Translations under genes and position numbers: made by a program
Assembly (NCBI GenBank): GCA_014871385.1
Contig: CM026430.1
Coordinates: 250,501 to 314,500 of the forward strand
From: Ceratodon purpureus
Taxonomy: Eukaryota; Streptophyta; Bryopsida; Pseudoditrichales; Ditrichaceae
DNA: 64,000 nt
Direction of reading: 5' to 3'
Shown: positions 1 through 10,600 of the stretch, piece after piece
Layout of the letters: every line of letters starts with the position of its first letter
Numbering within the stretch: position 1 is the first letter of the stretch
The notes under the pieces: generated by a model
What the model saw: the letters and a program-made list of their open reading frames with translations, nothing else
What the model was told of the DNA's origin: nothing
Database searches by the model: none

Positions 1-664
1 GAAAGCCAAAACCTTATCTTATATTTCATAATATTCCTTGATTTACATATATAATCTATTTAATTAATCAATTTTCTATATATGTCTTTGTATTTTCCAT
101 GATATGCATCTCGGAAATTTATTTTATTATTGCAATTATTTATATGTCTAAATCATATAATTTTATATTTTACCATTTGATGTTTTTTATGATTATCTCT
201 ATTGCAAATGTTTTTTTTTTTTTTTTTTTTTTTGTTTTTTCTTCAATTTTTTTGCGATTTTCACTTTGCACATTGACCTTTTTTCCTTTGTCTCTTAATT
301 TAAATCGTTTAATTTCATATTTCAAATTTTTTTATTTTATTTTCCAAATCTCACTACATCTACATTTTTTATTTTTATTCATCCTTGTTCCGTTATTCCT
401 TACGTTCCAATCTCAGCTTACTTACTTATTACTTTTTTCCATTCGGTGATATTCTCACCTTGTGCATCCATCCTTCAATCTTCTTAATTACGTTCCACTT
501 ATCTATATACGGTGTATGTATTTGATGTTTTTATTATTTATTTAATATGTTATCATCCTCATATTTTGAATTTTTGGGTTTTTATTTACTTCTCGTAATT
601 TATTATTCTCTTTAATCCCTAAACCTTATTCGTTATGGCATTAAACATTTTATCTTTAAATAAT
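1..664. other. T/A-rich flank without genes
   Basis: This stretch is very rich in T on the plus strand, including a run of about 24 T near 211-232. The only long open frame (99-449) translates to a Phe/Leu/Ser/Ile-rich string expected of T-rich DNA. I see no gene, RNA or regulatory element here. It forms the left flank of the GC-rich block that starts near 850. Confidence 0.7.
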
Positions 665-694
665 AAAGGGGTATTTAAGTAATTATGGACAAAA
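665..694 (+). repeat. Left candidate terminal inverted repeat
   Basis: The 30 bases here match the reverse complement of 16127-16156 at 26 positions. The core TAATTATGGACAAAA corresponds to TAATTCTGGACAAAA on the other side. The word AATTATGGAC is repeated directly at 700-709. The AT-rich setting lowers the weight of the match, but the two copies sit exactly at the composition borders. Confidence 0.5.
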
Positions 695-906
695 CGCTCA
701 ATTATGGACTACTTTGCATCATCAGTAGACGTCCAATTCATGTGTTATCCCTCAAATTTAAAGACAAAGATGTCAAATATTTATGAAAAAATGCATTCCG
801 TTTACAAGGGATAAAATCATTTGAGTGAATTTATTATAATGTTGAATAGAGGACATCCCAGTCCCACTGTCATGGCCGAATCTCTCGGCGAGTGGCTGAC
901 TGAGAA

Positions 907-954
907 CCCTAAACCCTAGAAACCCTAAACCCTAGAAACCCTAAACCCTAGAAA
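907..954 (+). repeat. Interstitial telomere-like repeat
   Basis: Three tandem copies of the 16-mer CCCTAAACCCTAGAAA, followed by a partial copy. CCCTAAA is the plant telomere unit and CCCTAGAAA a variant. The tract lies just inside the left edge of the GC-rich block, so it may mark an old insertion or repair junction, or act as telo-box promoter sequence. Confidence 0.8.
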
Positions 955-1258
955 CCCTATCCTTAGAAATCTATCTGTTCTAATAAAAGGAAATACTTGC
1001 TCTGCAAAATGTGGATCTGTGAAGTGAAGCGGGTGAAGGGAAGATCGTCGGCGACCCGCTGAGTGGACACGACTGCCAGGCATCTCACATTGGGGTGTCC
1101 GTCTGTGAGGACTCCGGAGTCGTCGTTTAGAATGAACAGTATTCACGGTCACAACGAATGGAAGTCCTTTGTAGTCGGCTGGCCGCCGACTAGGAGAGCC
1201 AACCTCTTCCTCACTCAACCGACCTCTGGAATCTGAAATACATATAAAGATGATGAGG

Positions 1259-1444
1259 AAATAAGTCCTAGTCCTAGTGATAAAAATGATGAGTAAGCTA
1301 GTCCTAGTCGGCTATCAGCCGAGTAGGAGAGTAGGGGCTACTAGTCCTAATGATGAGTAAATAAGTCCTAGTCCTAATAATGCAAATGATGAGTAGGCTA
1401 GTCCTAGTCGGCTACCAGCCGAGTAGGGGAGTAGGGGCTACTAG
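1259..1444 (+). repeat. Tandem repeat, 100-bp period, two copies
   Basis: The segment beginning AATAAGTCCTAGTCC at 1259 recurs at 1359 with exactly 100-bp spacing and few differences. Each copy carries one variant of the palindrome (1307 and 1407), with right arm GCCGAG and multiple CTAGTCC words. It is noncoding. Confidence 0.85.
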
Positions 1445-1540
1445 ACTAGGTCGACGTTGGCAATTAGTCGTCCAGAAAACCCTAGAGAAGTGGATTACTA
1501 GAACGTTTACCAGTTTACTAGACGAACTCGTCGGCTGTCC

Positions 1541-1600
1541 ACTGTAGAAGAAGGTCGCATACTGTAGAAGCAGGTCGCATACTGTAGAAGTTTGTCGCAT
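1541..1600 (+). repeat. Tandem repeat, three 20-bp units
   Basis: Three adjacent units of the form ACTGTAGAAGNNNGTCGCAT, differing only at three central bases, directly upstream of the ORF at 1622. The preceding bases (about 1529-1540) look like a half palindrome GTCGGCTGTCC. Confidence 0.9.
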
Positions 1601-1621
1601 ATTGTCCAATATTTTGTCGTT

Positions 1622-2143
1622 ATGGTGAGGCGTGGTAGCAATGTGAGACCACTGGGTTATCAGGAGTCACCGGCTGACCTCGAGGAGCTCCGGCCATGGT
1701 ATAGGGCGGTGGTCGCCCGTTCTCGCAACACCGCCATTCCACGTTTCAAGTACATCACACGCCTTCTGCAGCCAGGTGCGGTGTGGTTTTGGAGTATTGC
1801 TCACACCATAGAGTTGTTGGAGATCGCTGACGCTTCGGGCATCGCCTTCCCACTGACATTCGAGGAGTCCGAGGAGTCTGAGGAGTCCGAGAGTGTTGGC
1901 AGCGTTCACTTCAGCCACACAGGGGAGGTGTCAACGCAAACCATGTCAACTGCAGGGTGGCTCCGCATTGTTGGCGAAGCATACGACAACTTGGAGGGTG
2001 CTGGAAGTCGGTGCTCTGGCCAAGATCAGTGGTGCGGAGGGAACGCAAGCCCGCAGTCCACGTATTCGTCGTTTGGATCCGTGCATCCATCCGTCGATAC
2101 TGGGTGTAGTGCTGTCCGAGCCAAGTCTACTGCGAAGGACTGA
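1622..2143 (+). CDS. Hypothetical protein of the element, 173 aa
   Basis: The open frame starts at ATG 1622 (MVRRGSNVRPLGYQ). It contains an acidic Ser/Glu stretch encoded by repeated GAGGAGTCC words at about 1862-1893. I recognise no family. The composition matches the GC-rich block rather than the flank, no palindrome interrupts it, and a 3' region with AATAGA/ATAGAG words follows. It may be one exon of a longer gene or a degraded coding remnant. It is the leftmost rightward ORF of the element and converges on the DUF7869-like gene. Confidence 0.35.
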   Translation: MVRRGSNVRPLGYQESPADLEELRPWYRAVVARSRNTAIPRFKYITRLLQPGAVWFWSIAHTIELLEIADASGIAFPLTFEESEESEESESVGSVHFSHTGEVSTQTMSTAGWLRIVGEAYDNLEGAGSRCSGQDQWCGGNASPQSTYSSFGSVHPSVDTGCSAVRAKSTAKD

Positions 2144-2793
2144 TCGCTTCATGGCGTTGGCGACCATATGCAGCTTTTTGGTTTTTTGGCTTTAGGGTGA
2201 ATTACTGTGTGTTAGAACTGTCCAGCTCGTTTTCAATAGAGCTGCTTCACACTCTCGGATAGTTGTAGAATTCATGGTTAGTATTTGTTACTGAGGCTTT
2301 AGGAGTAGTGGCATCTCTGATGTATACACAATACAAAGTAACATGTAAAGGGCGGAACACTACCGTTGTACTCCGATAAGAATATAATGAAATGGATAAA
2401 TATTTTTTCCCAGTTTCTCAAAGCGCATAGTGGTTCTACCAATGTTGTGGAAAGCGTCGGCGGGCAGCCGACTAGAGTAACAGTGTCCACCGTAAAAATC
2501 AAAGGCCATACAATATAGACCAGCCTCACAAAGTCACCGTTCATGATGCTTATCTAACATGGTTAGAGGCATCGGCGGACAGCCGACGACCACCGAAGAA
2601 GGAAAAGTAAGGCATCAGAACAACAATTAGAAGACAAAGCGTAATACATGACTAGTATTGGGTCTACGGTAGAATACAATTCTTATTCGAAGGAATCACA
2701 GTGTTTACAATATTCAACTATAACGTTTACAGAGGAAACCATCACTAGCTACATCTTCTACAGCTAAGATCACAATCGTCGGCGGGCAGCCGA
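2144..2793. other. Intergenic with palindromes at 2456, 2571, 2778
   Basis: There is no gene here. The stretch holds three copies of the 17-bp palindrome. The third (2778-2794) overlaps the last base of the TAG stop codon of the leftward gene. Spacing is consistent with the 3' untranslated region of the gene ending at 2794. Confidence 0.6.
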
Positions 2794-5700
2794 CTAGTCT
2801 TCCTCCTCGTCATTCCAGTTCATCGAGATTCCATGCGATTCGAAGTTTGCCATGGCAGCAATCACAACATCTTCGGGTATTAGATGGGACTTTGGGGGCC
2901 CCTCATGCGTAGTTTTCTTGGTCCTATGAGTGTATACAACGGATTTACACTCCACCCACTCCGCAAGAGTCAACTCCCTTTCCCACCGTCTTGTCCAGCA
3001 CTCTCTCGCAACCTTCTTCTTACCTTCCTTCTTGCCCTTCATCGGAGTCCACCATTCAACCTTGAACTTACCGTAATTAGGACCAGGCTCTGTTATAACA
3101 GGCTCTATCGCCCTACCCATCCAAATGGGTAGGTGGTCTTCCTTACACGGACGACAGAAAACCCAATCGCCACGTAAAACGTCACGATATGGGTTAAACA
3201 CAGACTTCGGCCTAGAGTTTTTCGGACCACAGAAAGGATAGGGCTCCACCTCATCCTCGTCACCGGGACGAATATCCGGATCCGGTATATATTCGTCCTG
3301 TGCATCGAATGTGGTGACGTGGTCCCGCTTCCAGTCTGAGATAGGCCAGAATCCTTCCTGTAAGGTGGCGGAATTGGGGGGCAGTGGCTCGTTGACCTCC
3401 TTTAAAATTCGCTCCCAATACAGTACATATGGTAACATGTCTTGTGCGTATTTCTTATCCCGAGCCATGCCAGTTCTCCAGTACTCAATGTACTTAGATA
3501 ATCCACTTTTAATGAAATTTCTCTTCTCTGAACACTCCGCTGCCCTTGCCACCTCTTTATCCGCGTTCTTCTTGCCCTCATCGACTTCAACACTACCCCA
3601 TAAGTGCTTATGAGGAACCGGTTTGGGATCACCGACGGGCAAACGTGGTTTACCCTCTTTGTCTGCCCTCCACATTTTCACGGGTTTGCCAGGTGGAAGC
3701 CATGACGGATCAGTTGCACGCTTCTTGTACGTCATTACGGGCCACCCCGCATCCTCCCCATCCTCCACCACATAGAACTTAAAAAGATGCATTTCACTGT
3801 GACCTTCTATCGCATTACCTCCGTCGTGATGAAAATCAGCAACATAACTTTTGAAGTCTGCCACTTCCTGAACAACCCCTGGAATAAAGGCAACTGTCTT
3901 CTGAGAATCCATGAATGCCTTCATAAGGTCTGCAAGGCAGTATGTGTTCTTTCGCTTAATGAGTTTCGATAGGTGACTGAAGTGGGCATCGATGTCCTCA
4001 TGTGTGTGTCCCACAATCAGGAAACCAACTGTAACTTCCTTGAATATTCGCCTCGCCGTCAGCAACGAGCAGAATGCTAGAAGAAACCGGTTCTTGTTGT
4101 CCTTCGCAGAATTGTCAAGCTGGAGATACAACTTCTTCGGCAAAGGAACAGCAGGCCTACCAGGCAGAGGTGGAGTGAGTGGCTCATCTCTAGAAGGTGG
4201 AATTGAGGGGATGCAACGTGACGATCCATGCATTAGCGCTGCAAAGAATTCATTCTGTGGCGGTGCCTCGAAGAGTGCTTTTGACTCCCGGACAGGTAGT
4301 CTCTCCAAGGCACGGAATACCCTGCACAACGAGGAGATTGTGAAATTTGGGTCTCCTGGCCACAGGGCAGTTGCATAGTGTGCGTAGGCGCCATCTCCGT
4401 GACCGTGAGTCAGCATTCCAGTACAGGAAATCGGAATTTGACCAAGCCCTGCCGTAGCCTTCGTGATACGTTGCATGCGGGGGATCGCTGTTTTCGATGT
4501 GTCCATCTTATCATGTATGATGCATAGGAACTCAGAAGGACTCTGTATAGATTGGGTTGTCCATCCGTAATAAATGTTGCGACAAGCTCGCTGATAGTTC
4601 AAATGCCTCGTCCTATCCTCTGTCAAGCTCTGCCACTCGTCCGACCCTCTTGGATACTTGGCAATGAGTTCAACGAGGAAGTCACACTCAGTGCACTTGG
4701 AGAAATTACTTCCTACGGCCTTGACCTCAACGTTGCGGAAGTACTCCTTCCTCATGCGACTAACGGAGGACTGCGAAATCAGCTTCGCGTTGCACTGCTC
4801 ATTGACCTGAATAGCACAGAGTGAGGTCGATCAGTTGGGAAGTTCGTCATCCAGTCGGCGGGCAGCCGACGATAGTAATCACTACAATTCAGTAAACTAT
4901 CCAAAGTGAAAGAAGATGAGGAGGAACTTACGGCGTTGGCCATTTCGCGCATGTGATTCCAGTTCATCGCAGACGGGAGTACTTTGAGCGCGGCCACTCT
5001 CTTCTTGCCAATCATCCGAAACTCATTGGGCATTTGGTCGGCATTCTCATTAACGATAGTGGTCAACGTCGCGCGGGCCTAGATTGTGTGAATCTGGGGA
5101 CGATGTACACCGGAATTTCCGTGACTCCCACTGACACGACCACTTCGGGCCGCAGCCTTGTAGCTGTAGTACGCGGATTTCGATACTCCGTGAATGATAT
5201 ACCACGCCACTTCACATACGTCAACGTTCGCAAGAGTAACATAGAGCTTCCGCTTGCCGGGTACAGTATGTAAGTGCCCTTGCACAGCGAAGGACATCTC
5301 TCGCCTCGCCTGGAATGTTGTTGCGTAAAATTTACGCCGAATACTCACAGTATCTTCCCATCTAAAAGTCTGGCAACATCGGTCCTTGCAACAGCGCTTT
5401 GAGCTCACTAAGCGGCATTCAGCAGGGACAACCATTCGACGAAGCTTAGTGGAAGAGACGTCATCTTTTTCGCGGACTTTCCTCCGCACCGATCGATAGG
5501 CATTCTTCGGGACACCATCCAGACCATCGTCCGCGTCGGCGTCTGCTAAATTCTCGGAGCAGTAAGTAATTATATCAGAGAGAAGGTGACCCCCTTCTAA
5601 CCGAGTGTGAGTCAGACGCCATCTGAGAGTTGTCATCTGCAGATGATCGTCTTCAGAGACGAAGAGAACCCCAACCTCTGTATCCCCTAGGACTTCATCA

Positions 5701-6704
5701 TCACATGCCTCGTCCGGTAAACATACTTGAATCATTGCTCTACCACGGACTGATAGATCATCATTAAGAAGTTCGACATACCGATTTCTCCAGAGGTGGC
5801 GGTCAGGATAAGAAGCATCTGGAGTGGAAGGAGTACCCGAGGTCCCGGAATCCGGACCCCAACAATGATCATCTGTTTCTACGTCGGATTCCCCTTGTTT
5901 AGACACATCGTCGTCACTGCTGATATTCATTGGAGACCTAGTCCCCAGATCCTGCTCAGACGGAGCGGAGTTGCTTTCATCAATTTCTTCATCTTCGTTC
6001 CCCAAGTGAGGCTCCGTCGGCGGGCAGCCGACGGGACATGTGCCAGCCAACGCGCCGTTCACAAGTGGACAAACCTTGTATCCACTCCAAAGTACCAATC
6101 GCCCCACAGCACACCCGATCGTTAACACATCCGGTAACTCGCAGAAAGCAGGTGCTTCAGAGAATTCTGGATTGACGGACGACACTCTCACTATTAGAAA
6201 GAAGCTGTGAGGAATCAAGAACCCCTCCCACGTTCCTTTAGGAGAGCACTCCATAATGACTCCAGCGGCTACACAACGCTTTGAGCCTCCGGATTCCTCG
6301 AGGAGCGCAACTTCCATCTGCTCTGCGAGGTCCAGGAATTCTTGAACGGGCTTGACATCTTCTTCAACATCCGTCGGCGGGCAGCCGACGGCCTTGATGT
6401 CATCGTCTTCCACCTCTCCGAAAGGCCTGAGGTCAGCCGCCTCCCACAATATCATTTGTCCTAAGCAGTTGCTCAAGGACTTCGCACCCTCATCCGGAAA
6501 TGGTATATTCATTTCCATGCTGTCTGAAACCTCAATCACTTTTACCACCACCACTATAGGATCAAATTCTACAACACGTTGGATCACTGCCCTGCCTGCA
6601 TAATAGAGCCCAGAATGAGTAAGGGCCACGACAACGCCCTTTTTAACCTTCCACCGCCCTGATCGGCCATTCCTTAGAAACGTCTGGATCGGCTCTACTT
6701 CCAT
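2794..6704 (-). CDS. DUF7869-type protein with DDE/RNase-H-like pattern
   Basis: I read two exons: 6704-4932 and 4806-2794, with an intron 4931-4807 (GTAAGT donor, ATTCAG acceptor) holding one palindrome. The frame is open upstream to 6827. ATG 6704 is the first in-frame ATG. The N-terminal ~430 residues are acidic and unrecognised and encode palindrome peptides VGCPPT at 6016 and 6373. Then come CCKDRCCQTF, a helical segment and SHGNSG, as at the start of the DUF7869 family. The second exon holds an SKCTECDF Cys pair, IIHDKMDTSK, LYLQLDNSAKDNKN and VGHTHEDIDAHF. The spacing of Asp in KMD, Asp in QLDN and Glu/Asp in HEDID resembles a DDE RNase-H fold, so a transposase-like role is inferred. 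A single in-frame TAG at 5079-5081 interrupts the first exon, so this copy may be inactive. Confidence 0.65.
5079..5081 (-). other. In-frame TAG inside DUF7869-like gene
   Basis: The frame before (6794-5082) and after (5078-4932) this codon is the same, and both sides carry family-like sequence. The TAG is therefore a nonsense change, a readthrough site, or hidden by splicing. A 57-nt in-frame intron (GTCAGT to AATCTAG) is possible, but it would remove the conserved HGN motif. Confidence 0.6.
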
Positions 6705-6829
6705 TGGATAAAAGATGAAGACCTCGTCGGCGGACAGCCGACAGGGTCGACGGGAAGTGTCCCCGCCGACGGAGTAAAATGTATCCGCCGACAACGAAGA
6801 CGACTCGGCGGGCAGCCGACGCGGATCCT

Positions 6830-7691
6830 ACGACTCGGAGTGTGCACAGAAATAGCATCCGCCGACAGAAATTGCAGGGGACCTGAGTTGAGAAGCAGTA
6901 TGATGTCCCTAACCTGTCCAATCAGAGACTCCTCTCAACCGTCCAATCAGAAACGATAGACGAAGACAACAGAAACGGCAACAGAAGGTGCGGGACAGTT
7001 AAGCACATGCGGGAATAATAACGGTCCTCTCAGGAAACGTGTGCGTCAGGAGCACTCTCAGAGGGAATCGAAAGTGCAATGACAGAAATAGAATGAAGTA
7101 TGCGCATCTGACGGGGGGTTAGTTATGAATTCCCAGGAGTACAAATTGGCGCCAGAATCGAATTCAATTTTGCGCGCCATGGACAGATCAAGATCCCATC
7201 ATGGCGGCGAGATGCCCCCGCCGTCACAGAACAATGTTGGTTCATTATTACGAATTTGAACGTGGCGATTGGAGCAGCTGTCATATCACATGCCCAGGCC
7301 ATCATGACTGGGTGACGGATTGAAAAAAAGTCAAAAGACGTCCCATCATCATCCTACGTGGCGTGATGGGACGGATGTTAGGGATGACCATCCATGCATG
7401 GATGGTATGTACATAGCCATACGTCATGACCCATCGGGCGTGACGATTCAGTCTCGGGAGGTGGGGGTCTGCAGGGTATACACCCGCCACTCCCGACATT
7501 TCCTCCTCATTTCCAGCCTTCTCTTTTTCAGCTCTCTTTTGTCCTCTTCTCAGCGCTCCGCAGAGGTCGCGTCGGCTGCTAGGTTTTTCTGCGTCGGCTG
7601 CTAGGGTTGAGGGCGTCGGCTCCTTCACCTGCGCGCGTCGGCTGCTGTTCGAAGGTCATCCGCCGACGGTGAAAGGCCATCCGCCGACGAC
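6830..7691. promoter_or_regulatory. Divergent intergenic/promoter region
   Basis: This separates the leftward DUF7869-like gene from the rightward ParB-like gene, so it should contain both promoters. It holds a 20-bp perfect palindrome with an RY motif at 7387-7406, pyrimidine-rich leader sequence at about 7500-7560, and six half-sites of the element palindrome (GTCGGC at 7571, 7593, 7615 and 7637; GCCGAC at 7662 and 7683) just before the start codon at 7692. Confidence 0.55.
7387..7406. promoter_or_regulatory. Perfect 20-bp palindrome with RY motif
   Basis: The sequence ACCATCCATGCATGGATGGT is fully self-complementary and contains CATGCATG, the RY/Sph core bound by plant B3-domain factors of the ABI3/LEC2/FUS3 group. 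It lies about 290 bp upstream of the ATG at 7692. The regulatory role is inferred from the motif. Confidence 0.45.
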
Positions 7692-10600
7692 ATGGCAGCC
7701 TCCGAGAGTGGGTAAGTTGTCCAGTCGGCTGTCCGCCGACACTCCCCTTCTTGAGTCCTTCAAGTTTCCAATTTCTCGCCTGGGTTTGTCCCTCCCGTCG
7801 GCTGTCCGCCGACGCCACCCCTGCTTTTGTCCTTCGTGTTTCTGTTTTCTCGCATGAGTTTGTCCCTCCCGTCGGCTGTCCGCCAACGCCACCCCTTTCT
7901 GAGTCCTTCATTTTTCTATTTTCTCACATGGGTTATTCCCCCCGTCGGCTGTCCGCCGATGGGTAGGTCGTGTCCATCCGCCCCGTCGGCTGTCCGCCGA
8001 TGGAGTGAGAATCTGATGGTCTAATCTTGTGATTCTAATTTTGCAGGGCGAAGGTCGACTCCACCGCAAAACCAAATGGGTTACGGTGGCTCTGTGACAA
8101 GGTTGTTGATCCTGAAGTAGAAATACTCGCACGGGGCTTGAAACCGAGGGTGACATTCCTCGCTGATTCGAAGATAACGGAGTGGGGCATCACCTGGCGT
8201 GAGACTCCCATGTCGCTGGGCTTCGTGACTAAAATAGGTCAGAAGCAAATGGCAGGTGGACCAAGATTTGAGATTATTGGTGCCAGGGAATGCGAGGATA
8301 ACGACAACGTGTTCTTGGTGTTTGCATCGGTTCCTGTCGCGGAGGGCACACCAGTGGACTGCTTCGCGGTTGTAATTCCGGTTGAGAAGTGCATGGACGG
8401 CTTGTGCTCTAAAGAAGTACAGGATGCGGCTACTTGGGGCAGGGGCGAGAACATAGCTGTTGAACAGATACTCGACGTGATTGATACGCTCGGGGACAAA
8501 GTGATGGAAGAGAAGACGAAGAACTTGGTTAAGCCTGCAGCAAAGAAAAGAGGCGGCCGCAAGTCTGCTGTAGAAGCGGGCACTGGTACAGTCACCCCCG
8601 AGACCGGAGAGACACAGACGACAGGGGAGTCATCGAGAAGGAAGAAGGGAAAGGCAGCGGCTGCTGAGGGCGAGGGTGGGAAGAAGAAAGGTGGGAAGAA
8701 GGAAGAGAAGAAGCAGACCGTGGCGGAAGCTCTCATGCTCGCAAACAATCTCACTTCCAAAACAAAGGACACCGACGTCCTTGCCATGTACCAGACGTTG
8801 GAGGAGGGACTTGGGCACTGCTTCCCCAACGGGCAACGTGCCCTTCCTTGTCAGATTCCATATAACAGGATACACATAGCTCCCGACGAATTCAAGTATA
8901 GAGCGATATTCAGGAAGAGGCAGGATCAGATAAGTCTTTTCTACAAAGGACTTGGAGCAATCCGGAAGAAGCCCGAGCTGTACTGCCTTCCTATGAGTGG
9001 TGACCCCAGAGTAAAGGATCCAGTGACGGGCGAGATTAAGCTTAAAGGCTTGGAAGGACTTCTTCGACCTTGGATGGCCCTTAATATCAAGTATTCACTT
9101 ACACTGGATGACGGCCAAACTAAGCTGGTACCTTGGTATGAAGATGAGGGCATCCACTGGTACATAATTGGGGGCCAGCACACGTTTGAGGCTTGTCGAG
9201 AACTGGGAGAGAAGGAACCACTGGACTCTCCTATGCGGCAGTATTACCTTAACCACGACATCATTCCTGTATATGCTGATAACAAGGATACCCTCATTAA
9301 GGTCTCTAACGCATTAAACATCGAGGTGAAGGATAAAGTCGCCGAAGTAAGTTTCAGGTCCCAGCTGGCGAAGATGCGCGCCAAATGGATCGAGCGGGGG
9401 AGGATCGACAAGAAAGATGACTACAGCGCATGGAAGGTAATTCACATCTTCCTCTTTTCCTGTTGTTTCCATGTAGTTGAAAGTCGTCGGCGGACCGCCG
9501 ACGCTCAAGTGGTTCTCCGTATTGCAGAAGTGGGATTTATTTATCAATGTCATTTTCTTCTTCCTTGCAGGAGTTCTGCAAGGAGTACCTCAGTCCGATT
9601 CTCGGAAAGTCCCCTACGTCCCAAACCTTCAAGTTGCCCTTAGTCTTCGTGTCTGACGAAACATACAACGAGTGGCAACTGGTGTTCGACGCCTGGGAGG
9701 AGGGGAGGATCATCGGGGAGGACGGTCTGAAACCAGGATTTCCCCCAAAGCCAGCCCGCCGGGACATAACATTCAACGACATGCAGTACGTGATCGGTCT
9801 TCGGGACCACGAATGCAAGAGGCTGGCCAAGGAAATTCTGGACCTTAAAGTGTACGTCAAGGTCACTGGGAAAGAGGTGGTTCAACGGGATGGAACATCA
9901 GTGGAGAATTGGTGTAAGCGTGTGAAATTCGAGTATATTGTCCGGAACGAGCTCATGTGTATTTACTGGGGCTTTGCACTGAAGAAACCAGGGACTGGGA
10001 AGCATATTGAGTGGAGCATGGATGACTGGAATTCCCTTGAAGTCGAGAAGGGGTTCAATGATACAATGGTTAGTAATATTCGGGCTGACTTGGAAGATAG
10101 TCCTGAGGGGAAGGAGTGGCTTAAGGGACGGAATCATCCGCTCACGCCGTCGCAAGGGCCAACACCAGAATTCTTCAAAGACATTGTGCAAAAGTACTGG
10201 AAGTCGGATGTGGACCAGTCTTCGCAGTCGTCTGTACAGTTCGATGTTCGGATTGCAGAGGACCTGGGTGAAGTGTGCACAGCTCTTGACGTTCGCGGAG
10301 CATTCTCCTTCAACAAGGCGCAGTATGAGATGTTCGTGGTCTTTGTCTACGATCCAGCGGGAAAGGAGATGCCTAACATGCGACAACAACACATTATAAC
10401 TATCGCTGAGAGGATTCACCGTGAGGTGGAGGAGGAGGTCATTCTGGATGGGGAGGTAGATACAATTAAGGTGAATAAGCTTGTCACCCCATCCTTGTGG
10501 CTACTCGATGCTGAGTGTAATCACACTCTTCAAGGCGTGTCAAGGCTGACGAGTAATTCGTGGACGGTTCATACTATGCAGTACTTCCCTGATAGTTCCG

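Noticed and set aside
99-449. 116-residue ORF
   Set aside because: It is a T-rich low-complexity translation with no motif.
8239-8829. 196-residue minus-strand ORF opposite the ParB-like exon
   Set aside because: It is Ser/Phe/Pro-rich, the mirror of a Lys/Glu-rich coding stretch in the real exon.
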